From positions 1-64,000 of the forward strand of contig NZ_RARC01000015.1 in assembly GCF_003719305.1 (NCBI RefSeq): a DNA stretch of 64,000 nt, given 5' to 3'. Position numbers and translations under genes: made by a program. This document shows positions 25,694 through 34,834 of the stretch, piece after piece. The notes beneath the pieces were generated by a model. It was not told where the DNA came from and ran no database searches. It saw only the letters and a list, made by a program, of their open reading frames with translations. Source of the DNA: Mycolicibacterium stellerae (GTDB lineage Bacteria > Actinomycetota > Actinomycetes > Mycobacteriales > Mycobacteriaceae). Each line of letters opens with the position of its first letter. Positions within the stretch are counted from its first letter, which is position 1.

Positions 25694-27153
25694 GACGCCT
25701 GGCCCCTCACCATCCGTGCGACGGCGTCGCGGTCGACCTTGCCCGTCTCGTGCCGAGGGATGGCATCGACGAGGCAGACGCGCCGCGGAAGTTCGTACGG
25801 GGCGAGGCGACTTCGGAGATCTCGACGAATCTGGTCGGCATCGAATTCCGCGCCGGGGACCAACAGAACTGCTGCCACGGGAATCTCACCGAGACGGTCG
25901 TCGGGAATCCCGGCGACGGCGGAGTCAGCGACCTGGGGCAGCTCGTTGAGTGCCGCTTCGACCTGCGCGGGGTAGATGTTGAAGCCGCCGCAGACGACCA
26001 TGTCACGAACCCGCCCTACGACATACAGGAAACCATCTTCGTCGAGCCGCCCCAGATCGCCCGTGCGCAGCCAGGTCCCGGGGTCTGCGGGACTGCCCTC
26101 GGAGTCGAGGTATCCCGACATCGCCGACGCCGCACGCGCGGTGATCTCGCCGACTTGCCCGACCTCCAACGCGGTGCCCGACGGATCCAGGATCTCCACT
26201 TCCACGCCGGGGGCGAGACGGCCCACGGTCCCGGGCGGTCGCCTGCCCTCGGCAACGTCACTCGGTCGCTCGAAGGCGATGGCACCGGCGAACTCCGTCT
26301 GCCCGTAGTTCCGCAATATCGGTATGTGGTAGCGGTTTTCGAACGCCAGTCGGGTGGCCTCGGGCAGCGCGGCGGTCCCGACCGCCACGCTGTCGACGTT
26401 GGGCAGGGTGCGCGGCGTGCGATCCTGCGCGAGCTCCCAGATCATCGCCGGGGTCATGCCCAGCACGCCGAGACGGTACTTCTCGGCCAGCGTGAACACC
26501 CGCTCAGTCGTGAACTTCTCGATCAGCAGTGCCGGCTTTCCGAGCCACCACGCGGTGAGCACCCCCAGGAAGCCACCCATGTGGGCGATGGGTAGGAGCA
26601 CGATCCGCGGCCCGCGCGCGGGATGCGTTGGCGCACGGCCGTCTTCGGGGAGGCCGTTGCCGGTGGCCAGGCCGGCCAGACTGCCGCGCAGCGCCGAGAA
26701 CGTCAGCGAGGCCCCCTTCGGCACGCCCGTCGTTCCCGAGGTGAACATCACGACGGCTTCACCCGAGGGGGCCGGTTTGCGAGCACCGGTGTCGACGACG
26801 TCGACGCCGAGTCCGTGGCCGCCGCTCGGGTTCAGAAGGCTTGCCGCCTCGGTCTCGGCCACGCGGCGGTCGACCTCCATGGCCGGCACCATCGGGCTGG
26901 CCGTCACCACCGAACAGCTCGCCCGCCAGGCGCCGTGGACGGCGACGAGGGAGGCGGCGTCATTGCCCAGCCGGGCCAACACCCTGGTGTTCGGGGTGAG
27001 TCGCTGAGCGACGGCTTCAGCCGCGGCGGCGAGATCGCCGAACGTGTACGAGCGATCACCCACGATCAGGGCAGTGCCATCGGGCGTCATCGCCGCCAGA
27101 CGGGCAAGCACGTCCTCCACACCAGTGGTACCTGACACCGAAGCCGCGCTCAC
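25690..27153 (-). CDS. Acyl-CoA synthetase (AMP-forming, FadD-like), first gene of operon
   Basis: 487 residues. Phosphate loop FTSGTTGVPKGASL, AMP motif YGQTEFAGA, hinge DEDGFLYVVGRVRDMVVCGG and the catalytic Lys in RHETGKVDRDAV. I chose GTG 27153 because GAGGAGG lies 5 bases upstream; the frame is open to 27372 but the extra 73 residues are basic, lack similarity and would overlap the divergent hydrolase gene. It heads six tightly packed minus-strand genes and likely activates the acid substrate of that operon. Confidence 0.9.
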   Translation of the reverse strand: MSAASVSGTTGVEDVLARLAAMTPDGTALIVGDRSYTFGDLAAAAEAVAQRLTPNTRVLARLGNDAASLVAVHGAWRASCSVVTASPMVPAMEVDRRVAETEAASLLNPSGGHGLGVDVVDTGARKPAPSGEAVVMFTSGTTGVPKGASLTFSALRGSLAGLATGNGLPEDGRAPTHPARGPRIVLLPIAHMGGFLGVLTAWWLGKPALLIEKFTTERVFTLAEKYRLGVLGMTPAMIWELAQDRTPRTLPNVDSVAVGTAALPEATRLAFENRYHIPILRNYGQTEFAGAIAFERPSDVAEGRRPPGTVGRLAPGVEVEILDPSGTALEVGQVGEITARAASAMSGYLDSEGSPADPGTWLRTGDLGRLDEDGFLYVVGRVRDMVVCGGFNIYPAQVEAALNELPQVADSAVAGIPDDRLGEIPVAAVLLVPGAEFDADQIRRDLRSRLAPYELPRRVCLVDAIPRHETGKVDRDAVARMVRGQAS

Positions 27154-27278
27154 TCTCGCCTCCTCGTTCACGTTCGCAAGTCGAGGTCCCCGACCCATCG
27201 CACGGTCGAGGACTGCTGAGACGACCGTACGAGCCGAGTGACCGGGTTGGGTACCGCTGATCGACCTGCGAAGCGAAA

Positions 27279-27292
27279 GCCGAATTTTCGGC
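27279..27292. promoter_or_regulatory. Inverted repeat between divergent ligase and hydrolase genes
   Basis: GCCGAA-TT-TTCGGC, 6-base arms, lies midway between the starts at 27153 and 27337. An 8-base direct repeat GATCGACC flanks it (27259-27266 and 27296-27303). Could be an operator controlling both directions; no regulator is adjacent. Confidence 0.35.
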
Positions 27293-27336
27293 GCCGATCG
27301 ACCAAAAGTCGGACATGCCGTGTTTTGAATGGTGTC

Positions 27337-28236
27337 GTGAAAGGCCAGACCTGGATTTCGAAGTCGGATCAATCGGCCGCGGTCGAATCGCTAAGCCTGC
27401 AAGGCGCAGCGGGAATGCTGCGAGCCGACAGCTGGCGGCCCGCGTCGGTTCGCGGTGCCGTGTTGATGATGCACGGCGGTGGGCAGACACGACATTCGTG
27501 GGATCGCACCGCCCAATCGTTGGCAGCGCAGGGTTGGTGGGCCTTCACCGTCGACGCCCGTGGCCATGGCCAGAGCGATTGGGCCGCCGACGGTGACTAC
27601 GGCACCGACGCGTTCGTCACCGACTTCTATCTCGTCGTCGAGCAGCTTCGACGAATCTCGGAGTCACCGACCCCGCCCGTGGTGATCGGCGCGTCGCTGG
27701 GCGGAGTTACCAGCCTCATCGGAGAAGCCGATCGCGGTGGACTCACCCGAGCACTGGTGCTTGTCGACATCGCTCCACGCATCGAACCTGATGGGGCGGC
27801 GCGCATCGGCGCCTTCATGCGTTCGGCACCGGGCGGGTTCGAGAACCTGGAGGCGGTGGCGGACGCCGTGACCGCCTATCAACCGCACCGCCGCAGGCCG
27901 GCCAATGTCGAAAATCTCCGACGCAATGTGCGTCATGGACGAGACGGGCGGCTCTACTGGCACTGGGATCCGGCGATCATGCGACACCGCCGTGCAGTTC
28001 ACGGCCCAGACCCGCTTTACGACCGCCTGTCGGCGGCGGCACGTCGGATCACCGTGCCCACGCTGCTGGTACGCGGTGCGCTCTCCGACGTGGTGAGCGC
28101 CGCCGGTATGGCCGAATTGTCTTCCCTGATGCCGACGGCGAGGGCCATCGATGTTGCAGGCGCTGCGCACATGGTCGCCGGGGACGACAACGCGGTGTTC
28201 ATGGCAGAGACGACCGACTTCCTCAATTCGGTGTGA
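27337..28236 (+). CDS. Alpha/beta hydrolase
   Basis: 299 residues. Oxyanion region VLMMHGGGQTRHSWD, nucleophile elbow GASLGG with S120, an acid in VRGALSDVVS and the catalytic His in VAGAAHMVAGD. DARGHGQSDW is typical of esterases and meta-cleavage hydrolases. I chose GTG 27337 as the codon that starts just before the hydrolase fold; no clear ribosome-binding site precedes it. It is divergent from the six-gene operon and may release an acid by hydrolysing an ester or thioester before CoA activation. Confidence 0.86.
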   Translation: MKGQTWISKSDQSAAVESLSLQGAAGMLRADSWRPASVRGAVLMMHGGGQTRHSWDRTAQSLAAQGWWAFTVDARGHGQSDWAADGDYGTDAFVTDFYLVVEQLRRISESPTPPVVIGASLGGVTSLIGEADRGGLTRALVLVDIAPRIEPDGAARIGAFMRSAPGGFENLEAVADAVTAYQPHRRRPANVENLRRNVRHGRDGRLYWHWDPAIMRHRRAVHGPDPLYDRLSAAARRITVPTLLVRGALSDVVSAAGMAELSSLMPTARAIDVAGAAHMVAGDDNAVFMAETTDFLNSV

Positions 28237-28388
28237 AGACCGACGTTCCGACGCAGAGCGAGAACGCCATTTGCTTGTTGAAGACCGGTTTCCTATTGCG
28301 CCGGATCGACCACACCAAGTTCTCTGAAAGGGGCCCAACGTGAACCCACATCGAGTGCCGCGACGTACGACGAAGCTTTGAGGATGAC

Positions 28389-29441
28389 ATGGTGAACTTC
28401 GCAACGGGCGACGACCTTCGCGCGCTCGTCGACTCCGTTGCGGAATTCTTCGAGCGGCGTGGCGACGCCGAGGCGATTGCGCAGGCCTCGACGACCTCGG
28501 TACTTCCCGACAGACAACGTTGGACAGCGCTGTGTGACCTGGGCGTGCCGGTGTTTCGCGTGCCCGAGCCGGACGGGATAGGCGCACGGCTGCTGGACGC
28601 CACGGCGCTGGCGGAGCAGACCGGCGCGGTGCTGCTTCCAGAGCCCGCCGTCGGCACCATGATCCTGGCCAACGCGTGGAGGTCCCACCCATCCGCGGAT
28701 GAGATGCTCGCAGCGCTGTGCAGCGGTTCTCGTATCGTCACGCTCGGGGGATTGGACGTGGCGGCTTTCTCACCGTCCGGGGGGGTCAGCGGCCGCGTCC
28801 GAGTTCCGTTCGACACCGTCACCGACGCGGTGGCTTTGCTCGCCAATGACCAGTACACCGCGGGCCGAGCCCTTGTCATCCTCGACAGGAGCGAACTACC
28901 CAGCGGGGGAGTCGATGTGGGCACGGACCCCACACGGCCCACTTCAGTAATCGAGTTCGAAGGGGTGGAACCGACTGATGTACTGCGTCTGAACGACGGC
29001 GCCGCAGACGAATTGCGTCGCGAAATCGCCGTGCTGGCGTGTGCAGAACTGGTGGGTGGCATGCAGCGCGTGCTTACCGACACCGTCGCCTTCGTCAAGA
29101 GTCGCGAACAGTTCGGGCGTTCGATCGGCAGTTTTCAGGCGATCAAGCATCGGCTCGCGGACATGTATGCGCTCACCGAACAAGCGCGCGCGCTCACCCA
29201 GTTCGCCGCCGCAGGCAACGGAACCGAAACCGCCTCGCTCGTCAGCTCCGCGGCCAGGTGGATTCCTCGGTCGGCGATCAACCTGTTCGAAGACGCTGTG
29301 CATCTTCACGGGGCCATGGGATTCTCCTGGGAAGTAAGTGTTCATCTGCACCTGCGCCGTGCGCTCGATGTCCGCGACGGCCTGAATGCATTGGAAACGT
29401 CGTTGGCAGTGCACCATTCAGCTGCCAAGGAGGCGGTGTAA
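28389..29441 (+). CDS. Acyl-CoA dehydrogenase, small/beta-class subunit
   Basis: 350 residues. Divergent, short N-terminal domain (VPVFRVPEPDGIGARLL), a weak middle domain, and a well-kept C-terminal domain (SREQFGRSIGSFQAIKHRLADMY, LFEDAVHLHGAMGFSWE). The ER and EPGAGSDL motifs of the class at 29441 are missing. This fits the non-catalytic partner in alpha2-beta2 acyl-CoA dehydrogenases of mycobacterial steroid-side-chain degradation. GAGG lies 5 bases before the ATG. Its stop overlaps the next ATG by one base (TAATG). Confidence 0.88.
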   Translation: MVNFATGDDLRALVDSVAEFFERRGDAEAIAQASTTSVLPDRQRWTALCDLGVPVFRVPEPDGIGARLLDATALAEQTGAVLLPEPAVGTMILANAWRSHPSADEMLAALCSGSRIVTLGGLDVAAFSPSGGVSGRVRVPFDTVTDAVALLANDQYTAGRALVILDRSELPSGGVDVGTDPTRPTSVIEFEGVEPTDVLRLNDGAADELRREIAVLACAELVGGMQRVLTDTVAFVKSREQFGRSIGSFQAIKHRLADMYALTEQARALTQFAAAGNGTETASLVSSAARWIPRSAINLFEDAVHLHGAMGFSWEVSVHLHLRRALDVRDGLNALETSLAVHHSAAKEAV

Positions 29442-30595
29442 TGTCCACGTCATTCCGAGACCGAGTCCGCGCCTTCCTCGAAGCCAACGATCCGGGTCGC
29501 GCTCCGAAGGATCCCGCGAAGCGGCTTGCTTGGCAACGGGATTGGGCAGCGGTCATGGTGGAGGAAGGCTTCGCCGCTCCGTCTTGGCCGCGACAGTGGG
29601 GCGGGATGGAGCTCGGGCTGGCTGACCAGGTCGTGTATCACGAAGAGTTCGCAAAGGTGAAACGACCGTCGCATCCTGGCTCCGGCATCTTCGTTGTCGG
29701 ACCGACCATCATCAAGCACGGTACCGACGAGCAGCGACAGCGCTTCTTGCGCCCGGGCCTGCGCGGCGACGTCATCTGGGCGCAATGCTTCTCAGAACCG
29801 GAAGCGGGCTCCGACCTTCCGAGCCTGCGGACCCGAGCTGAACGGGTCGGAGACGAGTACGTCGTGTCGGGTCAGAAGATCTGGATCACCAATGGCCGCA
29901 ACGCAGATTGGCTCTTTGCATTGGTGCGCACGGGCAGCAGGGAGTCCCGCCAGCACGGCATCAGTTATCTGTTGATCGATGTGGCGACCCCGGGAGTCAC
30001 CATCCGCCCGCTGAGGGACATGACCGGAGGGGCATCCTTCAGCGAGATCTTTCTCGACGAGGTGCGCGTGCCAGTCGAGAACCGCGTGGGTGCGGAGAAC
30101 GAGGGCTGGAAGATCGCCCGTACCAGCCTCGGCCACGAGCGCTCCACCGCCGGCGTCGCGCAGAGTATGAGGTACCGCCGGATTGTGGACGAGTTTCACG
30201 CACTGGCTCGAGAGTTGGGTCGCACCAAGGACGCTCGGGTGCGCCAGCTGCTGGCGTCGATCGAGATCGACGTCCGGCTGATCATTCTCAACAACACCCG
30301 CACGTTGAGCACAGTGCTCGCGGGTTCGGACCCCGGCCCGGTTTCGTCGATCGGAAGACTGATGCTTACCGAGTTTGAGAAGCGACTGCACGAATTGGCC
30401 GTCGATCTCATCGGGGCGGCTGCGACGCTCGCGCCAACCGACCCGCACTCGGTACAGCGCGGGCGTTGGGTTCAGGGATTCCTCGCCACGCGCGCATCCA
30501 CGATTGGGGCGGGCACTGCTGAAATCCAGCGAAACACGATCGCAGAGCAGGTGCTCGGGATGCCGCGCGAGGACCTGCTCACGCACAGCCACTGA
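29441..30595 (+). CDS. Acyl-CoA dehydrogenase, large/alpha-class subunit
   Basis: 384 residues. Motifs: APSWPRQWGGMEL, AQCFSEPEAGSDLPSLRTRA, VSGQKIWITNGRNADWLFAL, the ER motif in TSLGHERSTAGVA and a closing GAGTAEIQRNTIAEQVLGMPRED. I chose ATG 29441 since it overlaps the previous stop and starts the family fold; the frame is open to 29039 inside the neighbour. With the small-class gene upstream it probably forms a heterotetramer that dehydrogenates a bulky acyl-CoA. Confidence 0.9.
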   Translation: MSTSFRDRVRAFLEANDPGRAPKDPAKRLAWQRDWAAVMVEEGFAAPSWPRQWGGMELGLADQVVYHEEFAKVKRPSHPGSGIFVVGPTIIKHGTDEQRQRFLRPGLRGDVIWAQCFSEPEAGSDLPSLRTRAERVGDEYVVSGQKIWITNGRNADWLFALVRTGSRESRQHGISYLLIDVATPGVTIRPLRDMTGGASFSEIFLDEVRVPVENRVGAENEGWKIARTSLGHERSTAGVAQSMRYRRIVDEFHALARELGRTKDARVRQLLASIEIDVRLIILNNTRTLSTVLAGSDPGPVSSIGRLMLTEFEKRLHELAVDLIGAAATLAPTDPHSVQRGRWVQGFLATRASTIGAGTAEIQRNTIAEQVLGMPREDLLTHSH

Positions 30596-30636
30596 CAGCC
30601 CGACAAGTCACCAACCTCGAACAGAAGGAGCACATC

Positions 30637-31908
30637 ATGACGCAGACAGCCGACACCGAGGAACGTTTCAAAGAAGCGACGTCAGCCGAAATCGACGACG
30701 CCGACATCGCCAAAGACCGTGCTGCACTGGGGGTTTGGACAGCGAAGCGAGATCAAGAGTGGATCTCGACTGCTACGCCGGAGGCGATTCGAAACTTCGC
30801 CCACAGCTACGGCGACGACAATCCCCTGTATACGGACCCAGCCTACGGGCCGCGAACACGCTGGGGTCAGCAGGTGGCACCACAGATCATGGCCGCGATA
30901 CTCAACGCCCCCCTTCGTGGTGACAAGCTCCCAAAGGAGCTACGCGGCGGTAGCTATCGCGGCATCCACGCCTTCGTCTCGGGTGCCACCTGGGACTGGT
31001 ATCGACCGGTACTCCCGGGCGACACGATCTACAGCTTTTCCGGAATCGAGTCCGTGGAGGAGAAGGAGTCTGAGTTCGCGGGACGGTCGGTCATCCGCGT
31101 GCTGCGCGACGTGAAGATGAATCATCGAGCAGAGGTGATCGGGGTCTACCGCGTGCTGGTCATCAACACCGAGCGGAAGAAGGCGCGGGAAAAGGGCAAG
31201 TACAGCTCGATCGAGGAACCGCATTACACCAAGGAGGATATCGCCGCACTGGACGAGATCTACGCCGGTGAGCAGGTACGTGGCGCAGAACCTCGGTACT
31301 GGGAGGACGTCGCGGTCGGCGACGACATGGGCAAGATGGCCAAGGGGCCGCTGACGACGACCGACATGGTCGTCTTCCACGCCGGTGGTTACGGCTTTGT
31401 GCCCTACGGCCTCAAGACAGGCAGGATGGCGTGGAAGAACCGGCAGCGCATCGCGCCGTTCTACATCGAAAACGAGTACGGAGTTCCCGACGTGGCACAG
31501 CGCGTGCACTGGGACTCCGAGTGGGCGAAGGCCATCGGCAATCCGCGCGCATACGACTACGGCGTCCTGCGCGAATGCTGGATCCATCACTTCCTGACCG
31601 ACTGGATGGGTGACGGCGCGTTCGTTGTTCGCCAGCACGATGAGCTCCGAAAGTTCAACTACCACGGCGATATTCAATACCTCACGGGCCGGGTCGACGG
31701 TAAGCGGCAAGAGGACGACATGATGCTGGTCGACGTCTCGGTCGAGGTGCGCAATCAGCGCGGGGAGACGACCGCCCAAGCCGATGCGACAATCAGCGTG
31801 CCCAGCCGCGAGCTCGGGGGCGCGATGCTTCCGCAGGTGCCTCGCGACCTGCAGCGCGATGCCATCCGTATGTTCGAGCGGCACGGCGAACTGCTGGAAA
31901 AGCCGTGA
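30637..31908 (+). CDS. MaoC-type dehydratase / hydratase (double hot-dog)
   Basis: 423 residues. Two hot-dog halves: an N-terminal FAS1-type dehydratase domain (TPEAIRNFAHSYGDDNPLYTDPAYGP, ATWDWYRPVLPGDTI) and a C-terminal MaoC-like domain from about 220 (YWEDVAVGDDMGKMAKGPLTTTDMV ... VDVSVEVRNQRGETTAQADATISVP). Catalytic-type Asp/His in the first half are in YGDDNPLY. It would hydrate an enoyl-CoA with bulky groups. AAGGAG lies 8 bases before the ATG. Third gene of the 28389-33861 operon; its TGA overlaps the GTG of the next gene. Confidence 0.88.
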   Translation: MTQTADTEERFKEATSAEIDDADIAKDRAALGVWTAKRDQEWISTATPEAIRNFAHSYGDDNPLYTDPAYGPRTRWGQQVAPQIMAAILNAPLRGDKLPKELRGGSYRGIHAFVSGATWDWYRPVLPGDTIYSFSGIESVEEKESEFAGRSVIRVLRDVKMNHRAEVIGVYRVLVINTERKKAREKGKYSSIEEPHYTKEDIAALDEIYAGEQVRGAEPRYWEDVAVGDDMGKMAKGPLTTTDMVVFHAGGYGFVPYGLKTGRMAWKNRQRIAPFYIENEYGVPDVAQRVHWDSEWAKAIGNPRAYDYGVLRECWIHHFLTDWMGDGAFVVRQHDELRKFNYHGDIQYLTGRVDGKRQEDDMMLVDVSVEVRNQRGETTAQADATISVPSRELGGAMLPQVPRDLQRDAIRMFERHGELLEKP

Positions 31909-32717
31909 CCGACACCGACACTGATGCCGGGCCCAGCATCCTCGTCGACTACGCGGATTCAGTCCTGCGACTGACGCTGAACCGGCCGGACAAGGGCAAT
32001 GCCCTGCGTCAGGAGGATTGCGCGGCTCTGCTGGAGGAGGTCGAGGCGGTAGACGGTGGCGAAGGGGTGCGCGCCATCCTCATCCGGGCAGAAGGGCGAA
32101 ACTTCTGCGCCGGCGCCGATTTGGTCACGGCTAATGCCGGCGATGCCAAGCCACGCGTGGGCCACCTCACCAGGTCACTGGAATCCGGTGCCCACCGCCT
32201 CGTCGCGGCCATTTGGAACTGCCCGGTGCCGACCGTCAGCGTGGTGCAGGGCAAGGCCATGGGCCTGGGTCTGCATGTGGCAATCGCGTGCGACTTCACC
32301 ATCGCGGCCGAGGACGCGACATTCACCGAACCGTTCTGTCGGCGCGGATTCAGCGTCGACAGTGGAGGATCGTTCATCCTGCCGCGTCTCATCGGGCCAC
32401 GCCGTGCCCGACAGATGCTCTTTCGCGGCGTCACAGTCGACGCGGCGACCGCCGTGACCTGGGGACTGATTGACGAGGCGGTGACACCCGGCGCGCTGAA
32501 CGGCGCGGGCGAGGTGCTCGCGAGGGAACTCTCACAGGGCCCCACCTTCTCCCTGAGCCATACCAAGCGCCTACTCAACGACCCACCCATCGGCGGCTTG
32601 GACGGCACGCTTACGCGTGAGGCTGCCTCGGTGGAGGCGACGCTACGCAGCGCCGATTTCAAGGAGGGATTGCGAGCGTTCGTCGAACGGCGTGATCCTT
32701 CGTTCAGCGGCGCTTGA
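31905..32717 (+). CDS. Enoyl-CoA hydratase/isomerase
   Basis: 270 residues, crotonase fold: LRLTLNRPDKGNALRQ, FCAGADLVTANAGD, VVQGKAMGLGLHVAIACDFTIAAEDATF and FCRRGFSVDSGGSFILPRLIG. The GTG start overlaps the MaoC stop (GTGA). It provides a second hydratase or isomerase in the same operon, so the MaoC protein and this one probably act on different intermediates. Confidence 0.9.
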   Translation: MTDTDTDAGPSILVDYADSVLRLTLNRPDKGNALRQEDCAALLEEVEAVDGGEGVRAILIRAEGRNFCAGADLVTANAGDAKPRVGHLTRSLESGAHRLVAAIWNCPVPTVSVVQGKAMGLGLHVAIACDFTIAAEDATFTEPFCRRGFSVDSGGSFILPRLIGPRRARQMLFRGVTVDAATAVTWGLIDEAVTPGALNGAGEVLARELSQGPTFSLSHTKRLLNDPPIGGLDGTLTREAASVEATLRSADFKEGLRAFVERRDPSFSGA

Positions 32718-32748
32718 ACCTCCAGACGCCCGAAGGACGGCATAGAAC

Positions 32749-33861
32749 ATGACTTACACACTCAGCGCAGAACAACTCGAGATGTCCGCCGCCGTCGCGG
32801 ACTTCCTCGACAAACGGTCACCGGAAAGCGAAGTGCGTCGCCTGATGGAAGCGGGGGGCGCGCCGGACCCCGCTGTGTGGGCACAGCTGACCGACCAGCT
32901 CGGCCTCACCGGCCTCCTCATTCCGCACGAGTACGGAGGTGGGGGCTTCGGATTCCTCGATTTCGCGCTCGTGGCCGAGAAGACAGGCGCATCGCTCCTG
33001 GTCGCGCCATTGCTGTCCACTGTGATGGCGTCCTGCGCAGTCGTGCTCTCCTCGAGCGAGGAACTCAAGGCGCAGTGGCTGCCTGCGCTCGCGTCCGGGA
33101 AGAAGACGGTCACGCTCGCTCTGGCCGAGGAATCGGGTAGCTGGGATGCCTCCGCGGTGACGACAACGGTCTCCCAGGACGAGGGCGCGCTGCAACTCAC
33201 TGGCACGAAGATGTACGTCATCGACGGCCAGCACGCCGACCTCTTCATCGTGTCGGCCGTATCGGCGGATGGCTCGGTGGGCCTCTATGCGGTCCGGTCG
33301 GATTCATCGGGAGTGGAGCTCACCGCGCTGGAGACCCTCGATCAGACTCGCCCTCAAGCGCGTGTTCGATTCGAGGAGGTGCCGGCAGTCGCGCTGACCG
33401 ATTCCGCCAGTGGTGCCGCGACCCTCGAACGCGTAGTCGCCATCGCCGGCGTGCTGTTGTCTGCCGAGCAGGTGGGCGGGGCGCAAAGGTGTCTCGACAT
33501 GGCCGTCGAATACGCGAAGGTTCGCGTACAGTTCGGCCGCCCGATCGGCAGCTTTCAAGCAATAAAGCACAAGTGCGCAGACATGCTGCTGGATGTCGAA
33601 TCCGCGCGCTCAGCGGCCTACCACGCCGCTGCAGTTCTCGACGGCCACGAGGATCCGGCGATCGCGTCGACTCTGGCTAGCGCGCATTGCTCGACTACCT
33701 ACACCAAGGTCGCGGGCGAAAACATTCAGATTCACGGTGGTATCGGGTTCACCTGGGAACACCCTGCTCATCTGTACTACAAGCGCGCCAAGACCTCGGA
33801 GCTCCTGTTCGGAGATCCCGCGTGGTCACGCGAGCGGCTCGCCGTCCTGGTCGGTATCTAA
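32749..33861 (+). CDS. Acyl-CoA dehydrogenase, small/beta-class
   Basis: 370 residues. Close in type to the protein at 28389: YAKVRVQFGRPIGSFQAIKHKCADML and NIQIHGGIGFTWEHPAHLYYKRA, with no EPGAGSDL or ER motif. The middle domain has LALAEESGSWD in place of the usual motif. It could pair with one of the large-class dehydrogenases at 23448, 24554 or 29441. Last gene of the operon; its TAA overlaps the TetR stop on the other strand (convergent, bases 33858-33861). Confidence 0.88.
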   Translation: MTYTLSAEQLEMSAAVADFLDKRSPESEVRRLMEAGGAPDPAVWAQLTDQLGLTGLLIPHEYGGGGFGFLDFALVAEKTGASLLVAPLLSTVMASCAVVLSSSEELKAQWLPALASGKKTVTLALAEESGSWDASAVTTTVSQDEGALQLTGTKMYVIDGQHADLFIVSAVSADGSVGLYAVRSDSSGVELTALETLDQTRPQARVRFEEVPAVALTDSASGAATLERVVAIAGVLLSAEQVGGAQRCLDMAVEYAKVRVQFGRPIGSFQAIKHKCADMLLDVESARSAAYHAAAVLDGHEDPAIASTLASAHCSTTYTKVAGENIQIHGGIGFTWEHPAHLYYKRAKTSELLFGDPAWSRERLAVLVGI

Positions 33862-34583
33862 CTCAGCCCGATGGCCCGTCCGATGAACGGCATCACGATG
33901 TGCTCGAAGTCCTCGCGCGGAATCGATGCACCCCGCGACGCTTGATCGGCGGTCATCCCAGCCACCAAGTAGAAAATGGCTCGCGCATCGGCTTCAGGGT
34001 CATCCGATGTGAACTCACCCTGCGCCTTGCCCTCGCTGATGGCGTCGACGAGAGGTGCGACCATCCGCTCGGTGCAGCGGTCGATGGCCTCGGGGTACTC
34101 GGGCAGCAGCTCACGCCAGTGCGACGCGAACAGCGACGAAGGCTTGGCCAGGTCAGCGTGGTACGCCATGTCGATCGTGGCCGATACAAAGGCGCGGATC
34201 CGGTCTGAGGGCGTATCCGCTGCAGCGGTGACCCGACCCAGTTTGATGGCAGCGGCACCCAACTCTTGCTCGAGTAAGGCCAGTAGGAGGTCGCTTTTCT
34301 TGTCGAAATGCCGGTAGAAGCTTCGAGTCGACAGGCCGGCCTGGCGCAGCACGCCTTCGACCTTGAACCCCCACCAACCGCTGCGTTGGAGCACCTCCAT
34401 CGCAGCACTCAGTAGTCGATGGCGCTCAAGCTCGGCCTTCTGGTCGGCTTCGGCTTGGCGGTTGGTCTCGTCGGCGGGGGATTGCGAGGAGGACACGCTG
34501 GACGGGCGTTCACCGATCGCCCCCAGTCCCCCCTCCACGGAACCCACTGCGGAGCGCGGCTTCGAGTGCATTGACGCCGTCAT
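33858..34583 (-). CDS. TetR family transcriptional regulator (GWWGFKVE type)
   Basis: 241 residues. A disordered N-terminus of about 45 residues is followed by the helix-turn-helix (ELERHRLLSAAMEVLQRSGWWG, VLRQAGLSTRSFYRHFDKKSDLLL) and a helical ligand domain. I chose the ATG at 34583 because GGAGGG lies 6 bases upstream; the frame continues 16 codons further. Clear paralogue of the TetR at 12848. It is divergent from the thiolase gene with a perfect inverted repeat between them, so it probably regulates thiolase and flavoprotein and may control the whole degradative set. Confidence 0.92.
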   Translation of the reverse strand: MTASMHSKPRSAVGSVEGGLGAIGERPSSVSSSQSPADETNRQAEADQKAELERHRLLSAAMEVLQRSGWWGFKVEGVLRQAGLSTRSFYRHFDKKSDLLLALLEQELGAAAIKLGRVTAAADTPSDRIRAFVSATIDMAYHADLAKPSSLFASHWRELLPEYPEAIDRCTERMVAPLVDAISEGKAQGEFTSDDPEADARAIFYLVAGMTADQASRGASIPREDFEHIVMPFIGRAIGLS

Positions 34584-34720
34584 CGTGGCCCTCCATTCTC
34601 CGACCCTGGACGCCAGTGTAAGGCGCGTCACAACCTATCCAAGACACGGTGGTCGGCGAATGGCGCGCCGCACCTGGTCAGCTGAGGTCGGCGCAACAGA
34701 CCGAAGCGCCGTTTTCACCC

Positions 34721-34739
34721 ACGCATCTAGATGATGCGT
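34721..34739. promoter_or_regulatory. Perfect inverted repeat in the TetR-thiolase intergenic region
   Basis: ACGCATC-TAGAT-GATGCGT: 7-base arms, 5-base spacer, 138 bases upstream of the TetR start and 96 upstream of the thiolase ATG. An AGTTAACT palindrome follows at 34749-34756. The symmetry and location suit a TetR operator; binding is inferred. Confidence 0.55.
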
Positions 34740-34834
34740 CAGAACAACAGTTAACTACGAGTTGAGGCCGAATCCGCTCAGCGAGCGAAAACTGCGGGCC
34801 TACCCATTCATCCCAGTGTGCAAGGAAGTGAAAG

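Noticed and set aside
27664..29098. Overlapping minus-strand frames of 342 and 291 codons
   Set aside because: Antisense to the hydrolase and acyl-CoA dehydrogenase genes; Ser/Arg-rich shadow sequence.
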